DNA from: Sanderia malayensis
Lineage: Eukaryota > Cnidaria > Scyphozoa > Semaeostomeae > Pelagiidae
Direction of reading: 5' to 3'
Assembly: GCA_013076295.1 (NCBI GenBank)
Contig: RQOL01000729.1
Coordinates: 1,674,001-1,738,000 of the forward strand
Length of the DNA: 64,000 nt
Below are positions 43,476 to 54,345 of this stretch, in pieces. Within the stretch, counting starts at the first letter, position 1. Each line of letters opens with the position of its first letter. The position numbers and the translations under genes are program-made. Under the pieces are notes generated by a model that did not search any database, was not told the DNA's origin, and saw nothing but the letters and a program-made list of their open reading frames with translations.

Positions 43476-43651
43476 CGTCAGAGGTGAACTAACTCGTTTT
43501 CGTCCTTGAAACAAAATGGCTGCCGCCCGAAAGTTTGGGAGCCGATATCTAGAAAAATACGTCGAATCTGCAGAAATGAATACCACCACTGAATTCAGCG
43601 GGTCAAACTTATTTAATAAAGCTCAACTTGCCAAACCTTTGCAGGTCTCCT
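43476..43651 (-). repeat. Right terminal inverted repeat of the Harbinger element
   Basis: Reverse complement of 38631-38806; ends GGTCTCCT next to TTAA. Confidence 0.9.
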
Positions 43652-44642
43652 TTAAATATTAAAAACTGCGAAAGTTATTTCTGCCAATCGAAGCAATATC
43701 GAGTGGATTGCTAAAAATGGAATGGAGACAGATATGGATGCAACAGAGACACGAAACCACCCAATCAAACGTCTCTTGTGCCACGTGTTTCTGTCTCTCG
43801 TCTCATGGGCCCATTTCCTATTTCATTCAGTGATGATGAGTGTGGCGAAGTCAAGTCAACCACGGCCGACCTACTACGAAAAAACTTTATCATTTAAATA
43901 TCTTAATTAATAAGAAATGCTATCGGTATAAATTGAAGGACAATGAATATTTGCATCGTTTGGTATGAAGTGTGCTTCGCAGTATTATCATTGTCGAATG
44001 TGGGTTTTCAGACATAACAAATGCACTTAAAAGCATGGCGTGCGTGTTAGCCTGCCTAGGCCTGGAAATTTGTCATTTTGGGTGAATATGGAATGACGAA
44101 CGAAGTTACAAAGCAAACTGTAGTCCTAGACATGCCCAGGTACGCGTTATATATATTTTTTGTAGTATTATCTTTTTACCGGCTTTTCATAATGAAGTGG
44201 GCGTTTTTCCCGCAAAAAATCTCAGCTCACAACTTCCTTCTTGAAAATTTTCACACGACGGAGGTGTGGCCATTGCGGCTTCATCAAACGGTTTTGCGAG
44301 AAACAAAAAATTATGCGTTTTCATTCCGCACTTGTCTTCGAAACAATCATTTTCAGCGTTTAGTATTTTGCACAATCCTTTAGAGATATTTCAATTATTT
44401 CTAAACTTCAATTCAGTTCCATGCAACATAGATTTTTTCATGACAAGCAAAAGTTTGCTACGTGTTGCAATGTGTTCAAAGGTCACGCACAAGTAGACAG
44501 TTTTTTTATGAAAATTATTTTTGTGATTTATCTAGTTTATCTAGGGCTTTCCTTAAACATAAGCTTAATGCATATTACTAACCAACTTCTTAACGGGTTC
44601 TTAACTAATACAATAAATGTAGAGGTTAATACCCAAGAAAGG
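43652..44642. other. Spacer downstream of SAMD8, no gene seen
   Basis: AT-rich; short frames only, with no domain or paralog. Confidence 0.6.
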
Positions 44643-46565
44643 TCAGTCAGATTTGGATGATTCACTTTTATCACCCCCCTTCAAAAATGTTTTAAATGAT
44701 TCCATTTGAAAGGGCCACTCAAATTCATTTGGGATTCGCTTTCCAGTTGTGTTGCTTTCAAAGAACCAAAACATTGGGAACCAGATTTTCGCTCTGTTCT
44801 TGTCACTCTGTCTGAAATAGGGTGCACAGGCCAGGGTGTGGTAGTAGAGAAATAGTCTTGATGATATGTAAAATGCTATAACAACATCTATTGTATAGTG
44901 CTCGTGAGCAGCCAGTATGAAGAAGACTGCAAATGCATTTAACAGCCAACAAAATGTATGCAGAAAATACCAGCGTCTTGGTGTGTCTAAAAATAAAATA
45001 GGTTGTTAGCATAACCTATCTTTACTGAGTTGTCATTTGTGTTTGGCAAATATCTAATGTAACTAGTGTACAGCAAATGAAATATCTGGCTGTTTACATT
45101 GTCTTGCATTGCCATCACTGTACATAGTATCAATTAATACTAATGATAATGATAGTTCACTTACATTCAGTGATGAAAAAGTTCAACATTGTCACAACAC
45201 ATGTGTGTCCACTAAACATGTAGTCACCGCAAGAGCGAACACCACTAATAGCCATGCCCATGCCAAAAAAAATCTCCAATGCTCTTTTTAGACGGGTTTG
45301 AAAATCACCATAGATCTGAAAAACAAGCTTGAATTTCCACAATTGAACCAGACAACCATGCATGTTAAGTACAGTCTATTAAAGTACTAAGAGATGGTGT
45401 CATTTTTGTGGCTAATACCTTCCTAGTACATGCCAGGGATGTAGCCAGGAAATCTAAAAGGGTGGAGCTGCAAGTGATACATAACAGTTTCAGAACAAAG
45501 GAATTTATCTTGAATTAATTTATATCAGATTATAATCTTCTATTTCGAAAAGGGAGAGTTGCAACTCCATCTTGCTACATCCCTGGTACAAATCAGCTTG
45601 TCCATCTGACAAAATAATAGCCTTATCATGCAAATTATGAATGTAGTACAAAGGAGCCTTTTGGTAATTTATGTCAGACGAGGTTGACATCAATTACCAA
45701 AAGAATACACTACCTTTGAGTTGCATTCAAGGTGGACTCCAGGGACGCTCATCGAAGTCACATACATTGTAAATGCCCTAAGCAGAAACACAGTACCAGA
45801 AAGTGCACATATCCTACGCAGCAAAACAAGACGATACTTGTGAAAGATCAGAATCACTATCCACATTAATCCAAGCACAACAGCACATACTTCACACAGT
45901 TCAAATGCCCATGGTATGAAAGGGATGTTGTCTAATACAACATCAGGCAATGGGGGATATGTTTTCATGTCTGGCACTCTGTCGTGAGTCAATGTCATCA
46001 CAAATGACGTAAACAGAAGGGAGGACCACATGTAAGCAACACTGATCATTGTTTTTGATAGCTCTGATAATTCTCCATATTCACTTTCATCACTGGATTC
46101 GACCAGGCGATCTTCTTCCTCGGGATCAAGAGAATCCACTCTCTCCCATGTCGGCTTACGTGGTGAAGGGACAGTTGGGGCAGCAGCACTCGTCGTTGAC
46201 GTTGCGAAACGTCGTGTCAACTTAGATTTAAATTTTCGGCCGACTGTCTTAGTCTTGGGGTCTAACTTCTTTTGACTGCATTCCTCCGAGGCAAGATAAG
46301 AGCTGGAGGAACTTGATGAAATAATCGATGTCGAATCGCCCTGAAAGTGAAGCTCGTCAATTAATCTAGAGATTTTCTTGATATCGCCAAGGACTTGAAT
46401 GTGTACAGGCGGGCATTTTAAGTCTTGTTCAGTCAATGAAAGTAGGGCCTTTCCGTCGATTTTGTGCTCGCTGAACATATGAGTGTATTCCCCTAGATTT
46501 TTACTTTCCAGCCAAGCTCCAACACCTTCGCAGGTCCAATTCTCTACTACTCCAAGATCATTCAT
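44643..46565 (-). CDS. SAMD8: SAMD8 / sphingomyelin synthase-related protein (SMSr)
   Basis: Three exons in phase: 46565-45714, 45315-45165, 44986-44643; 448 residues. A SAM domain covers about 8-75 ([30 protein letters not shown]), followed by a Ser-rich linker. Six predicted membrane helices follow, starting with [15 protein letters not shown]. Family motifs: [45 protein letters not shown] (catalytic His) and [10 protein letters not shown] (catalytic His and Asp of the lipid phosphotransferase triad). SMSr works in the ER as a ceramide phosphoethanolamine synthase and ceramide sensor, with the SAM domain driving oligomerisation. The start at 46565 is the first ATG of the frame. The gene looks intact. 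Confidence 0.93.
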
Positions 46566-47527
46566 TCCTAATGCAAAATGTGCGTTTTCAACAACAACTA
46601 AGCAACTAAAAATTCGAAATATTGTCACGTTAGGCCCAAAAACGTTCTCTTCTCTTTTGTCTCACTTTTCTGGTCTCGTGATCGTGTCGTGTCGTGGGTG
46701 GTAAGCATGAGCAAGAGAGCTGTTGTTGTTGCTGTTGTGAATTTTGGCCACTGATCTTTGGCCTTGTCGTTTCATTCATGCTTCATTTCATTTTCAACAA
46801 CAACAATTTTGCATTTATTCTCATTTTAAACGCCACGTGTTTATGTTAATTAAAAGGCGCTGTTTAACACACATAGAAGGCAATGGCAATGGAAAACACA
46901 CCCCAAATTTTTACGCCAAAATTTGCCATGAATAAAGATTTTATCCACAGGCTGGAAGAAGTTGCCCCAATTGGCCTGTCTTTTCTAATACTATATGACT
47001 TGCGCCAGTAAGATAATAGATTTCAAAAATGAACCTATATGCGTTACCTTTTAAAACTTCAAACATAAATTTCGTGGATTCGATCTTATAAATATTACAT
47101 CCAACAAAGTAAGAAGGTTTTGCCATTTAAGTAAATGTCCACTCTTTTGAAAAGAATGATCCTGTCTTGGCTTGTTTCATTTTTTTTGTGGAGAGGAGAG
47201 GACCCAGAGTTTTAGAGCAAGCTCCACGAGTCCATAATTCATGTGTGGGGAGATAAAGTAATTAGGAATATAAAGTAACGTATCTTTGGGAAGAAAAACA
47301 GGCGTCTGAGAAAATGACATTTTCAAGCATCCTGCTACAACTTCATAACTGAATAAATTCACTACAATTACATTCATACGAAAAGTTTAATGAATGTTTC
47401 TTGACATAATATCATGTCAAGACATAGCTTCGTGACATTTTCTAATGTTCTATTGCTTATATTAATTCACTATTGTACTACTTGATGACTTGACTTGCCA
47501 TACCAAAAGTAGATTGTTACCACCAAG
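46566..47527. other. Spacer upstream of SAMD8, no gene seen
   Basis: Presumably holds the SAMD8 promoter (towards 46566-46750). No clear TATA box or coding sequence. Confidence 0.5.
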
Positions 47528-50500
47528 CTATTTCACGAATATATCCCAAAAATCATTAACAGATATACCAGAATTCATTCCAGTGTCGCATTCAAAACGG
47601 CCTTGCTCTATAAGTGTCCAATGTGCAACTGTGTCTTCAAAAAATGGATGAAATGCCAGAATCTTATCAGTTTCCGACGGTATTCCCCATTTTTTTATGC
47701 CGATCGGAAGGCCCCATTTTTCACAATTTCTTGTCAAATAGGAATTATCATCAGCCAGCCTATGATTAAATAGGAATAACTACACATAACTCTGTTCTGA
47801 GATATATTTGCACACAAAAACGATAACAAAATCAATGATTGCTTATACATAGTTGCTTTTGTGATAAACAGCAAACTATTAAATTATAAGTTATTCAACT
47901 TGGCCCAACCTTTCGGGCTGGACCCAAAGAGAAACAAGGAAACAAAACGTTTCGGGTCATGCCTGAAACATCGTTTTGCTACACTTCAAGCTATTGAATA
48001 ACTTATAATGTAGTAACTTGCTGTTTACATAACAACAATCCATGATATCTGAGGCTATTTGACGTTTTCAAACAATTTCGTGATGCAATAATGATTCGAT
48101 TTAAGTTTATCAATATTTCAAGGTATGTATTGGCTGGGTGTGCACCGCTTAGATTATCTCTAGTCCCCTGTTTTTGCTGAGTAACATGAATCCATTCCTT
48201 GAGAATGGATATGGTATGGTTGGTTTTTGATCAGAATGCTGAGTTAAGCATATCGGAAGGGAATCATTCGCCTTTGCATTTTAGTGCCTAAATATAGCAC
48301 CAAGTACATTAACAAGTTATATTTTCAAGCAATCAGCACAACCAGGGCCATTTAATAAAAATAAAAGGAAACGTGTAATAGTTAGTGACAAAGATACCTT
48401 GTAAATGTACCGCAAGCATTTGGTTGCACGTTGCTCCGACCTACCAGATAATCCACAACCGTTGAATTATTTGTTTTGATGTGAATTGTGCTGTTCTTTT
48501 CATGAGATTTGCACTTGAATCTAAACTGCTTGAAGGCGATTTTATTCTGCAGTTCTTGTAAAGCTCCAGTCTTCATGACAAAGTTTAAATTTTCGGCAAA
48601 ATTTAGTTTGTTCAGATAGCTAACACGAAGGCTCAAGTTTCCCCTGTCTGTTGTTGTTGAGTAGACGTGAGCCACTCTTGTCCAGCCACCTGTTGCGAAC
48701 CAAGGAAGACAGTTTCATTATCACTGAATGGCTACGCCTTGCATCAAACCTTATTGCCAGAGCAAATAATACTATGTATTATCGAATCGATGCATTGATA
48801 AAGCTATCCATGAAACTATTACTCTTAAAACATATTTAATGACAGCCATGGTTGATGGCATTGTTTTTGTTTTTTAAACATATGTCCTAAAGACTATTGT
48901 TCATTATTACATGTTACAGTAACTTGACATTAGAAGTTCGAGGCGAAGGTCTTCTGCTGCAATACATAGATACCTGCGTACCTTCGTCTTCTCTCATTTC
49001 ACAATAAGCAGCAAAAGCTTTGCCAGTCGATGGAATTATTCTGTACATTCCACTCTCTAATGACAAGTCACTGTATTTGTTCTTTATGTCGAGACAACTT
49101 TTTCCCATTACTGTTGCGAAAAAAAAACATTACTGAGTTATGCTGTATGAAACCCTGTGCAAAAGTTTACGGAGGTTGTAGCGACTTGCTTTTACAATAT
49201 TACCATTTCAATCCCAGAACTAGTCCTTTGGTCCATATTCAACTTTAGATTTGTCCATTAGGGCATGTATTGATCGCTATACTTTAAGTTTACATTTCAG
49301 CATTTTGTTGAGGACCAGAAAGTTTACTTTCTGTTAAGGAATATCTGGTTAACAGGAATGTCGACATGTAATTAAAAAATCTTTCCCTATGATAGAGGGA
49401 CCGTTTCTCGGAATTTGTCTAAGGTCAGGCCATTACCCAACGCTGTCAAACAACACTTGATAGTTCTGGAAATTCTCCACCTTGGCTGCCTGCTCTTGCT
49501 ACATCCCTGGACTTGAGTCTGGGAAAAGCTCGAGTTTCCATTTCTTGTTGTGAAGTAGATAAAAACTCGGTTTTGTAATAACAAAACCTGAATTATAAAT
49601 AAATGTTCCCCGCCCTATTGCTTATCAAATAATAGAATTGTGATACAGAATAATAGAATCGTTGTCGTTCTTACTTCTCTGGAAGCATTGTAATCCAGTT
49701 CTGTTATGCGGACAATTGCATTTATACCCATCTCCCATTTTAATACATTTTGCACTTCTGTGACATGGGTGTGGTTGGCACGGATCCTGAGTAATAAAGG
49801 TGGGTGTATTATTAGGTGTTTTTAGTGCAGAAAACATTACTATAATTAAAGTTTCCACGGAACAAGAAGGACTTTTGAATTAAAAAGGCGTTCGAGGTTT
49901 GCGATGCAAGAAAGTTTTCAGAAGCAATTAAAATGGCAAGTTACCATGGCAGCTGCAACTGTCATTTGTGTGGACGGATCTTCCTCAATTTTGGGGTCAT
50001 ATTCTTCCAACGACCCGATATAGGATCGCAATATGTAGCATTTCTTGTTCGAAATTCTCAAAACGCTTGTAATGCAGCCTATTTTTTCATAACAAGCAAA
50101 ATTGCATGACATCTGAAGGAAAAAAGAATATGAATTTGAATTTGAATGACATTTTAGATGCGCGCTGGTGATAATAAAATTACTTGATAGAGCCACCATA
50201 AATTCAATCAAAAAAATTATTTATTTATTTATTATTAAACAAATCGAATTCGTCGACATATTTTATATTATTTGCCTCCTCTTGCATCAATTTGCCACCT
50301 CTGCATCAACGTGCTCATCATTCAATATTCCTCCATGGAAGAATATTCCTTTTTGATAGGACGCTAACTTGATTAAAATAGTGGTCATCTGATATCGGAA
50401 TCTTGCCATGGTGATCGCAATGAGCAACGTTGCCTTAGAGGGAGTGGAGGTGGAATAAACCCAACGAAAAAAGAAACTCAAGGGTTGATGTACTTTGTAC

Positions 50501-50786
50501 CCCGAGTGTCCCAAAGACGTTTGAACGCTATTGTATGCTTAACTGAAGTAATGGATATGATAGCACTGTATACCATGTTTTCTGCCTCTGTCATGTCCTT
50601 AATTTGAAGTATCATTGATTCGAATCTTTTCCATGGTATGGCAATTCTGAGGTGATGAACCTTCATGTATCTTCCATTGCTGGCTTGATTGAATTTCTTT
50701 GAAGCACGGGCTTGATAGATCGTCAAGATCAGCAGGAAAATTGTTATCCTGAAAAGCCAAAGGCTGCTACTGCTGGCAATTTGCAT
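47528..50786 (-). CDS. Secreted PAN-like/EGF/fibrinogen-like protein, six exons
   Basis: Exons with consistent phase: 50786-50544, 50112-49945, 49786-49675, 49110-48982, 48689-48398, 47759-47528; about 391 residues. It has a signal peptide (LWLFRITIFLLILTIYQARA), an N-terminal region and a PAN/apple-like cysteine module (MSCNFACYEKIGC, KKCYIL). One EGF domain follows (DPCQPHPCHRSAKCIKMGDG, CNCPHNRTGLQC). The rest is a fibrinogen-C-like region beginning SCLDIKNKYSDLS, GKAFAAYCEM and GGWTRVAHVYS and ending SVNDFWDIFVK. This combination is common among cnidarian secreted proteins; likely extracellular matrix or lectin-like. The first donor (GTTAAG) is the least certain. Confidence 0.75.
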
Positions 50787-52173
50787 TTTGATTATTTTCC
50801 CAACGAATGTTGGGTTGATATTTGAAAATCCCTGCTCCTTTGTAACCGCTTCCAATCGCCTTCACGGCTGAACTGAACTTGTTTAAATATTCCAGTTCTT
50901 AAATTGTCTATCGCAATTATGCTCTCGACTATTTTCTTTTGGAAATTATTGCTTTCAAGCGTTCAGCTAGCGTGGTGCTATTTTGCCTCTGAATAACATA
51001 GAGTTTTCAACGATTAAGTATAATCAGTTGCTAAAATAAATGTGTTATTTCTCTAGGAAATCGATGAAGACAGTCGTATAGCTATGGAAATGTCAGATAA
51101 AAGACTGTGGGACTGCTCGGTGAGTTTCTAATAATTTATTCTTTACACAGTTTCTTTACTTTAGAAAGTTCGCAAAGAGGCTTGACGCATTTTACGGTTT
51201 CTAAAATATGCCATTAACTGGTAGAAAATACCAGCAGTTTTAAAAACTTAAACAATTTTCATGGAATCCTAACATTTTTTTTAATTTGAACTTTGCCAAT
51301 AGAGCAACACTCCTGCAACTTCATGAAAGTTGATTTTTCTTTTTTTTGTCAAAGTGACCTAAAAGTCCAAGACTAATATGCATTTCCTTAGCATTTAATC
51401 AGTTTTATTTTTCATCTATTTTTTACTGCATATTTATTCACCGCAAACGTGTTGCAATAACCCTACTTTTTGATGCTCTTTGCGAAGTCAGCACTTCTCA
51501 AATGGGTTGAGTGTGATAAAAAAATGTAGATTACACATGTGGAAGGTTTCATAAAACTTTTTCGCAATATTTCACACGCAACATGCATGTATAAGGGTAC
51601 TTATGTACAAAGCAACTTATACTGATATTGTCAATAGAGCGTATATAAAGCAAGGGCATTGGGATCGTAAATTACATTTTAACGGCCAGCATTCCTTCCA
51701 GCCTCGTAATTTAAAGCGGCGTAGCTCTTTAATGATTTATTAAACGAAGGTTGATGAAGATTTTGCATTTAGCAGTCGGTTTGCAGCTGTTAGCTTTTCA
51801 ATCGAGCCATAAAAATTAATTTTCGAGTTTTCCAAAACCTGTTTATCTCGGATGACAATATTTATAAAACCACAACAAAATGTTGTTTCTTGTCAAGCAA
51901 AATCATTAGGGAAAATAATTGCACAAGCACTAAAAACGCTTTATTTGCTTTTATTCAAAACTATAAAATGGATAATGCTTAAGATTAGTATTAAAATTCA
52001 CTGAGAATATCTGACTTATATGCTGATATCAGAAATTTTACATATCGGCAAACATCGATTTTGATCAATTCAAAAGTAGATTTTTGTAGTATATTATTAT
52101 CACAGTTCAGAAACAAGGAATATTATTTTTGATTAATATACATAACATCGCGAGGTATCACTGTGAGAATAAA
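50787..52173. other. Spacer upstream of R13, with one orphan exon candidate
   Basis: 51057-51119 on the plus strand is an open 63-nt segment bounded by TTTCTCTAG and GTGAGT (residues AMEMSDKRLWDC), but no companion exons are found. GTATATAAAGC at about 51650 is a possible TATA element far from R13. Nothing else is recognised. Confidence 0.4.
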
Positions 52174-53127
52174 ATGGTGGATTTGGTGGCATATAAAATT
52201 TTTGGTGCGCTATTCATAGTCTGCGGTGTTATCACAATGACAGCAAATTTTCTGCTGATTATTTCATACATTGCTACCAAGCAATCAATGAAGAATTCAT
52301 CTAATCTTCTCATAGTTGTTCTGAGTTTCAATGATTTCTTATGTGGAGCAATTGTTATGCCAATGACAGGATTTGTGCATATTTATCTCAATGTGAAACA
52401 ATTCACGGCAGTTGTGTTTTTGATGCAATTTTTTGCTGCGAATTCATTGTACTTGACATTGCTTATTGGAATTGATCGCTACTTGCATATGAGTCCTGAC
52501 ATTAACGGTTCTTCGTCAAGATGGCTGAAATTGTTTAAAAGACCTTGGATTTTCATTTTGATTCTTATCTTGGTGGCTTTATCCTTCATAATTGCAGTAA
52601 TCTTTCTATTAATTTGGAAAAATACTACGAGGAATTATTTATATGCTTTTTATAGCATCTTAATAATGGCATTGTTGATTGGTTTGTTAGTGGTTTATCT
52701 TCGAGGCTTTCGCCGTATTCGCCGCCATGTTGTTGAAAATCCTGTTTATATGAACCGGCAAGATGGATCAATGGAAGAGCCACGATATGTGCGCGAATTA
52801 TACAAGACTATTTTGCTAATATTAATTGTTGCATTTGTATGTTATTTGCCCATGTCCATGATTCACGCTTGTATTGCACTTGAGACGCAACTTCAGGCGT
52901 CAATACTAAGATCTTCGGCATTCGTTTTCTGCCAATTAGTTTCTGGACTACTTATTTTCCTCTTTTCCTACTTTAATTCAATGACAATCTTCTATCGAAA
53001 TAGAAAGAGCAAGAAATGGTTGAGTCATAAAGTTTCAACACTACTCAGCTTAAAGCAGAGAGAGCCACGTCCAGGACTGCAAAACAACCCAGTTGTAATT
53101 TATAATACAGGGAACATCACTCACTAA
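52174..53127 (+). CDS. R13: subfamily C class A GPCR
   Basis: Single-exon receptor, 317 residues from the ATG at 52174; the open frame upstream has no earlier ATG. Subfamily C marks: VDLVAYKIFGALFIVCGV at TM1, TM2 VLSFNDFLCGAIVMPMTG, GIDRYLHMSPD (Ser for the usual Asn), ICL2 INGSSSRWLKLFKRPW, third loop VYMNRQDGSMEEPRYV. TM7 ends NSMTIFYRNRKSKKWL. The tail (REPRPGLQNNPVVIYNTG) is unlike the other C receptors. Intact; orphan. Confidence 0.9.
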   Translation: MVDLVAYKIFGALFIVCGVITMTANFLLIISYIATKQSMKNSSNLLIVVLSFNDFLCGAIVMPMTGFVHIYLNVKQFTAVVFLMQFFAANSLYLTLLIGIDRYLHMSPDINGSSSRWLKLFKRPWIFILILILVALSFIIAVIFLLIWKNTTRNYLYAFYSILIMALLIGLLVVYLRGFRRIRRHVVENPVYMNRQDGSMEEPRYVRELYKTILLILIVAFVCYLPMSMIHACIALETQLQASILRSSAFVFCQLVSGLLIFLFSYFNSMTIFYRNRKSKKWLSHKVSTLLSLKQREPRPGLQNNPVVIYNTGNITH

Positions 53128-53439
53128 CTGAGATTCAGAGATCCTTTGCATGCGATTGGTTTTAACTAATTCAATACTTTTTAACTGCTGCTTTACAAAA
53201 AAAATTGTTCTCAATATTCTTGCGACAATGAGCACGCCTTATTTGGTTATGGATACACCATCGTGTTATTTGATTATTCCTTAGTGTGTAGGAAGCTTAT
53301 AAAACACAGAGAAGGTGGGTTTTCTGACAATGCTGTCCAGGAGAATTCAGGAATACTTGTTGGCAAAGTATGATATAAAAACATTGAATATTGTTCTTGC
53401 TTAATATACACAATCTTGCTGAATCTTTGCGAGGATAAA
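53128..53439. promoter_or_regulatory. R14 promoter with TATA box
   Basis: GGAAGCTTATAAAAC at about 53290-53304 is a TATA element roughly 140 bp before the R14 ATG. The surrounding 90 bp (AATGAGCA.GCCTTATTTGG, ATGGATACACCATC) recur upstream of R15. Confidence 0.65.
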
Positions 53440-54345
53440 ATGATTGATTTTGTGGTAAATCGAGTTTTTGGTGTGCTATACACAGTTTGCGGTGTCGTCA
53501 CCATGTTAACAAATTCAATGGTGATCATTTCATACATCGCTACTAAGCAATCGATGAAGAGTTCATCAAATCTTCTTATTGTTGTTCTGAGTTTCAGTGA
53601 CCTTCTCTTTGGAGCAGTTGCTATGACATTAATTGGAATCGAGAATTTTTTGTCTATTTCTTCCAGCAAATTTTTCATAGCAAAGGCGTGTGTGTTCTTT
53701 GTTCACTTTTTAGGTGCAAATTCATTGTACTTGACAATGCTTATTGGAATTGATCGCTACTTGCATATGAATCCTGATATAAATGGCTCTTCGTCAAGAT
53801 GGCTGAAATTGTTTAAGAGACCTCGGATTTTTATGTTGACTTTCTTGGTGGTGGCCTTAACATTGACAAATGCATGTGTTTTTCTGCTACTTTTGAAAAG
53901 TACTGTGAGAATTTATGTTGATGCTCTGTATAGCATTTTCATCATGGCATTGTTGATTGGTCTCTTGGTGCTTTACGTTCGAGCCTTTCGCCGTATTCGC
54001 CGCCATGTTGCTGAAAATCCTGTTTATATGAACAGACAAGATGGATCAACGAAGGAGCCAAGATTTGTGCGAGAATTATACAAAACTATTCTGCTTGTGT
54101 TAATAGCTGCATTTGTATCCTATCTCCCAATTTCGATACTGCGCGGTTTCATCGCCCTCGGTAATCTATTTGAACCCAGCATACTGGATTCATCGGGATT
54201 TCATTTGTACCAATCAGTTACTACGGTACTTATGTTTGTTTTTCCTCTTTCAAATTCCATGATAATATTATACAGAAATAAGAAGAGCAAGAAATGGTTG
54301 CTTGATAAAATTTCAGCATTATTCAACTGCAAACTATGTAAGTGA
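53440..54345 (+). CDS. R14: subfamily C class A GPCR, tail shifted out of frame
   Basis: Single-exon receptor, 301 residues from ATG 53440. DRY in GIDRYLHMNPD, third loop VYMNRQDGSTKEPRFV, TM6 LLVLIAAFVSYLPIS, TM7 NSMIILYRNKKSKKWL. The frame stops at 54345 after NCKLCK. The conserved tail of R15 and R16 (NNVAxIT) is still present just beyond, in the +1 frame starting at 54347 (SSKEVQNNAAAITADL), so a small indel has cut off the last 15 or so residues. The receptor core is intact. Confidence 0.88.
   Translation: MIDFVVNRVFGVLYTVCGVVTMLTNSMVIISYIATKQSMKSSSNLLIVVLSFSDLLFGAVAMTLIGIENFLSISSSKFFIAKACVFFVHFLGANSLYLTMLIGIDRYLHMNPDINGSSSRWLKLFKRPRIFMLTFLVVALTLTNACVFLLLLKSTVRIYVDALYSIFIMALLIGLLVLYVRAFRRIRRHVAENPVYMNRQDGSTKEPRFVRELYKTILLVLIAAFVSYLPISILRGFIALGNLFEPSILDSSGFHLYQSVTTVLMFVFPLSNSMIILYRNKKSKKWLLDKISALFNCKLCK

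Larger units (their letters stand above)
38631..43651 (-). mobile_element. PIF/Harbinger-type DNA transposon with nested insertions
   Basis: Terminal inverted repeats of 176 bp (38631-38806 and 43476-43651) start AGGAGACCTGCAAAGG and match with few differences. TTAA flanks both outer ends (38627-38630, 43652-43655), compatible with the 3-bp TTA/TAA target duplication of this superfamily. Inside, on the minus strand, is a HARBI1-like transposase in two blocks (42880-42495 and 39616-39104), separated by a 2.87-kb foldback element. Smaller repeats lie between the transposase start and the right terminal repeat. The element is not autonomous in this state. Confidence 0.85.

Noticed and set aside
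53274..53678. Minus-strand frame over the start of R14 (and similar frames opposite R1, R4, R15, R16)
   Set aside because: Antisense shadows of receptor coding sequence; they recur only because the receptors are paralogous.
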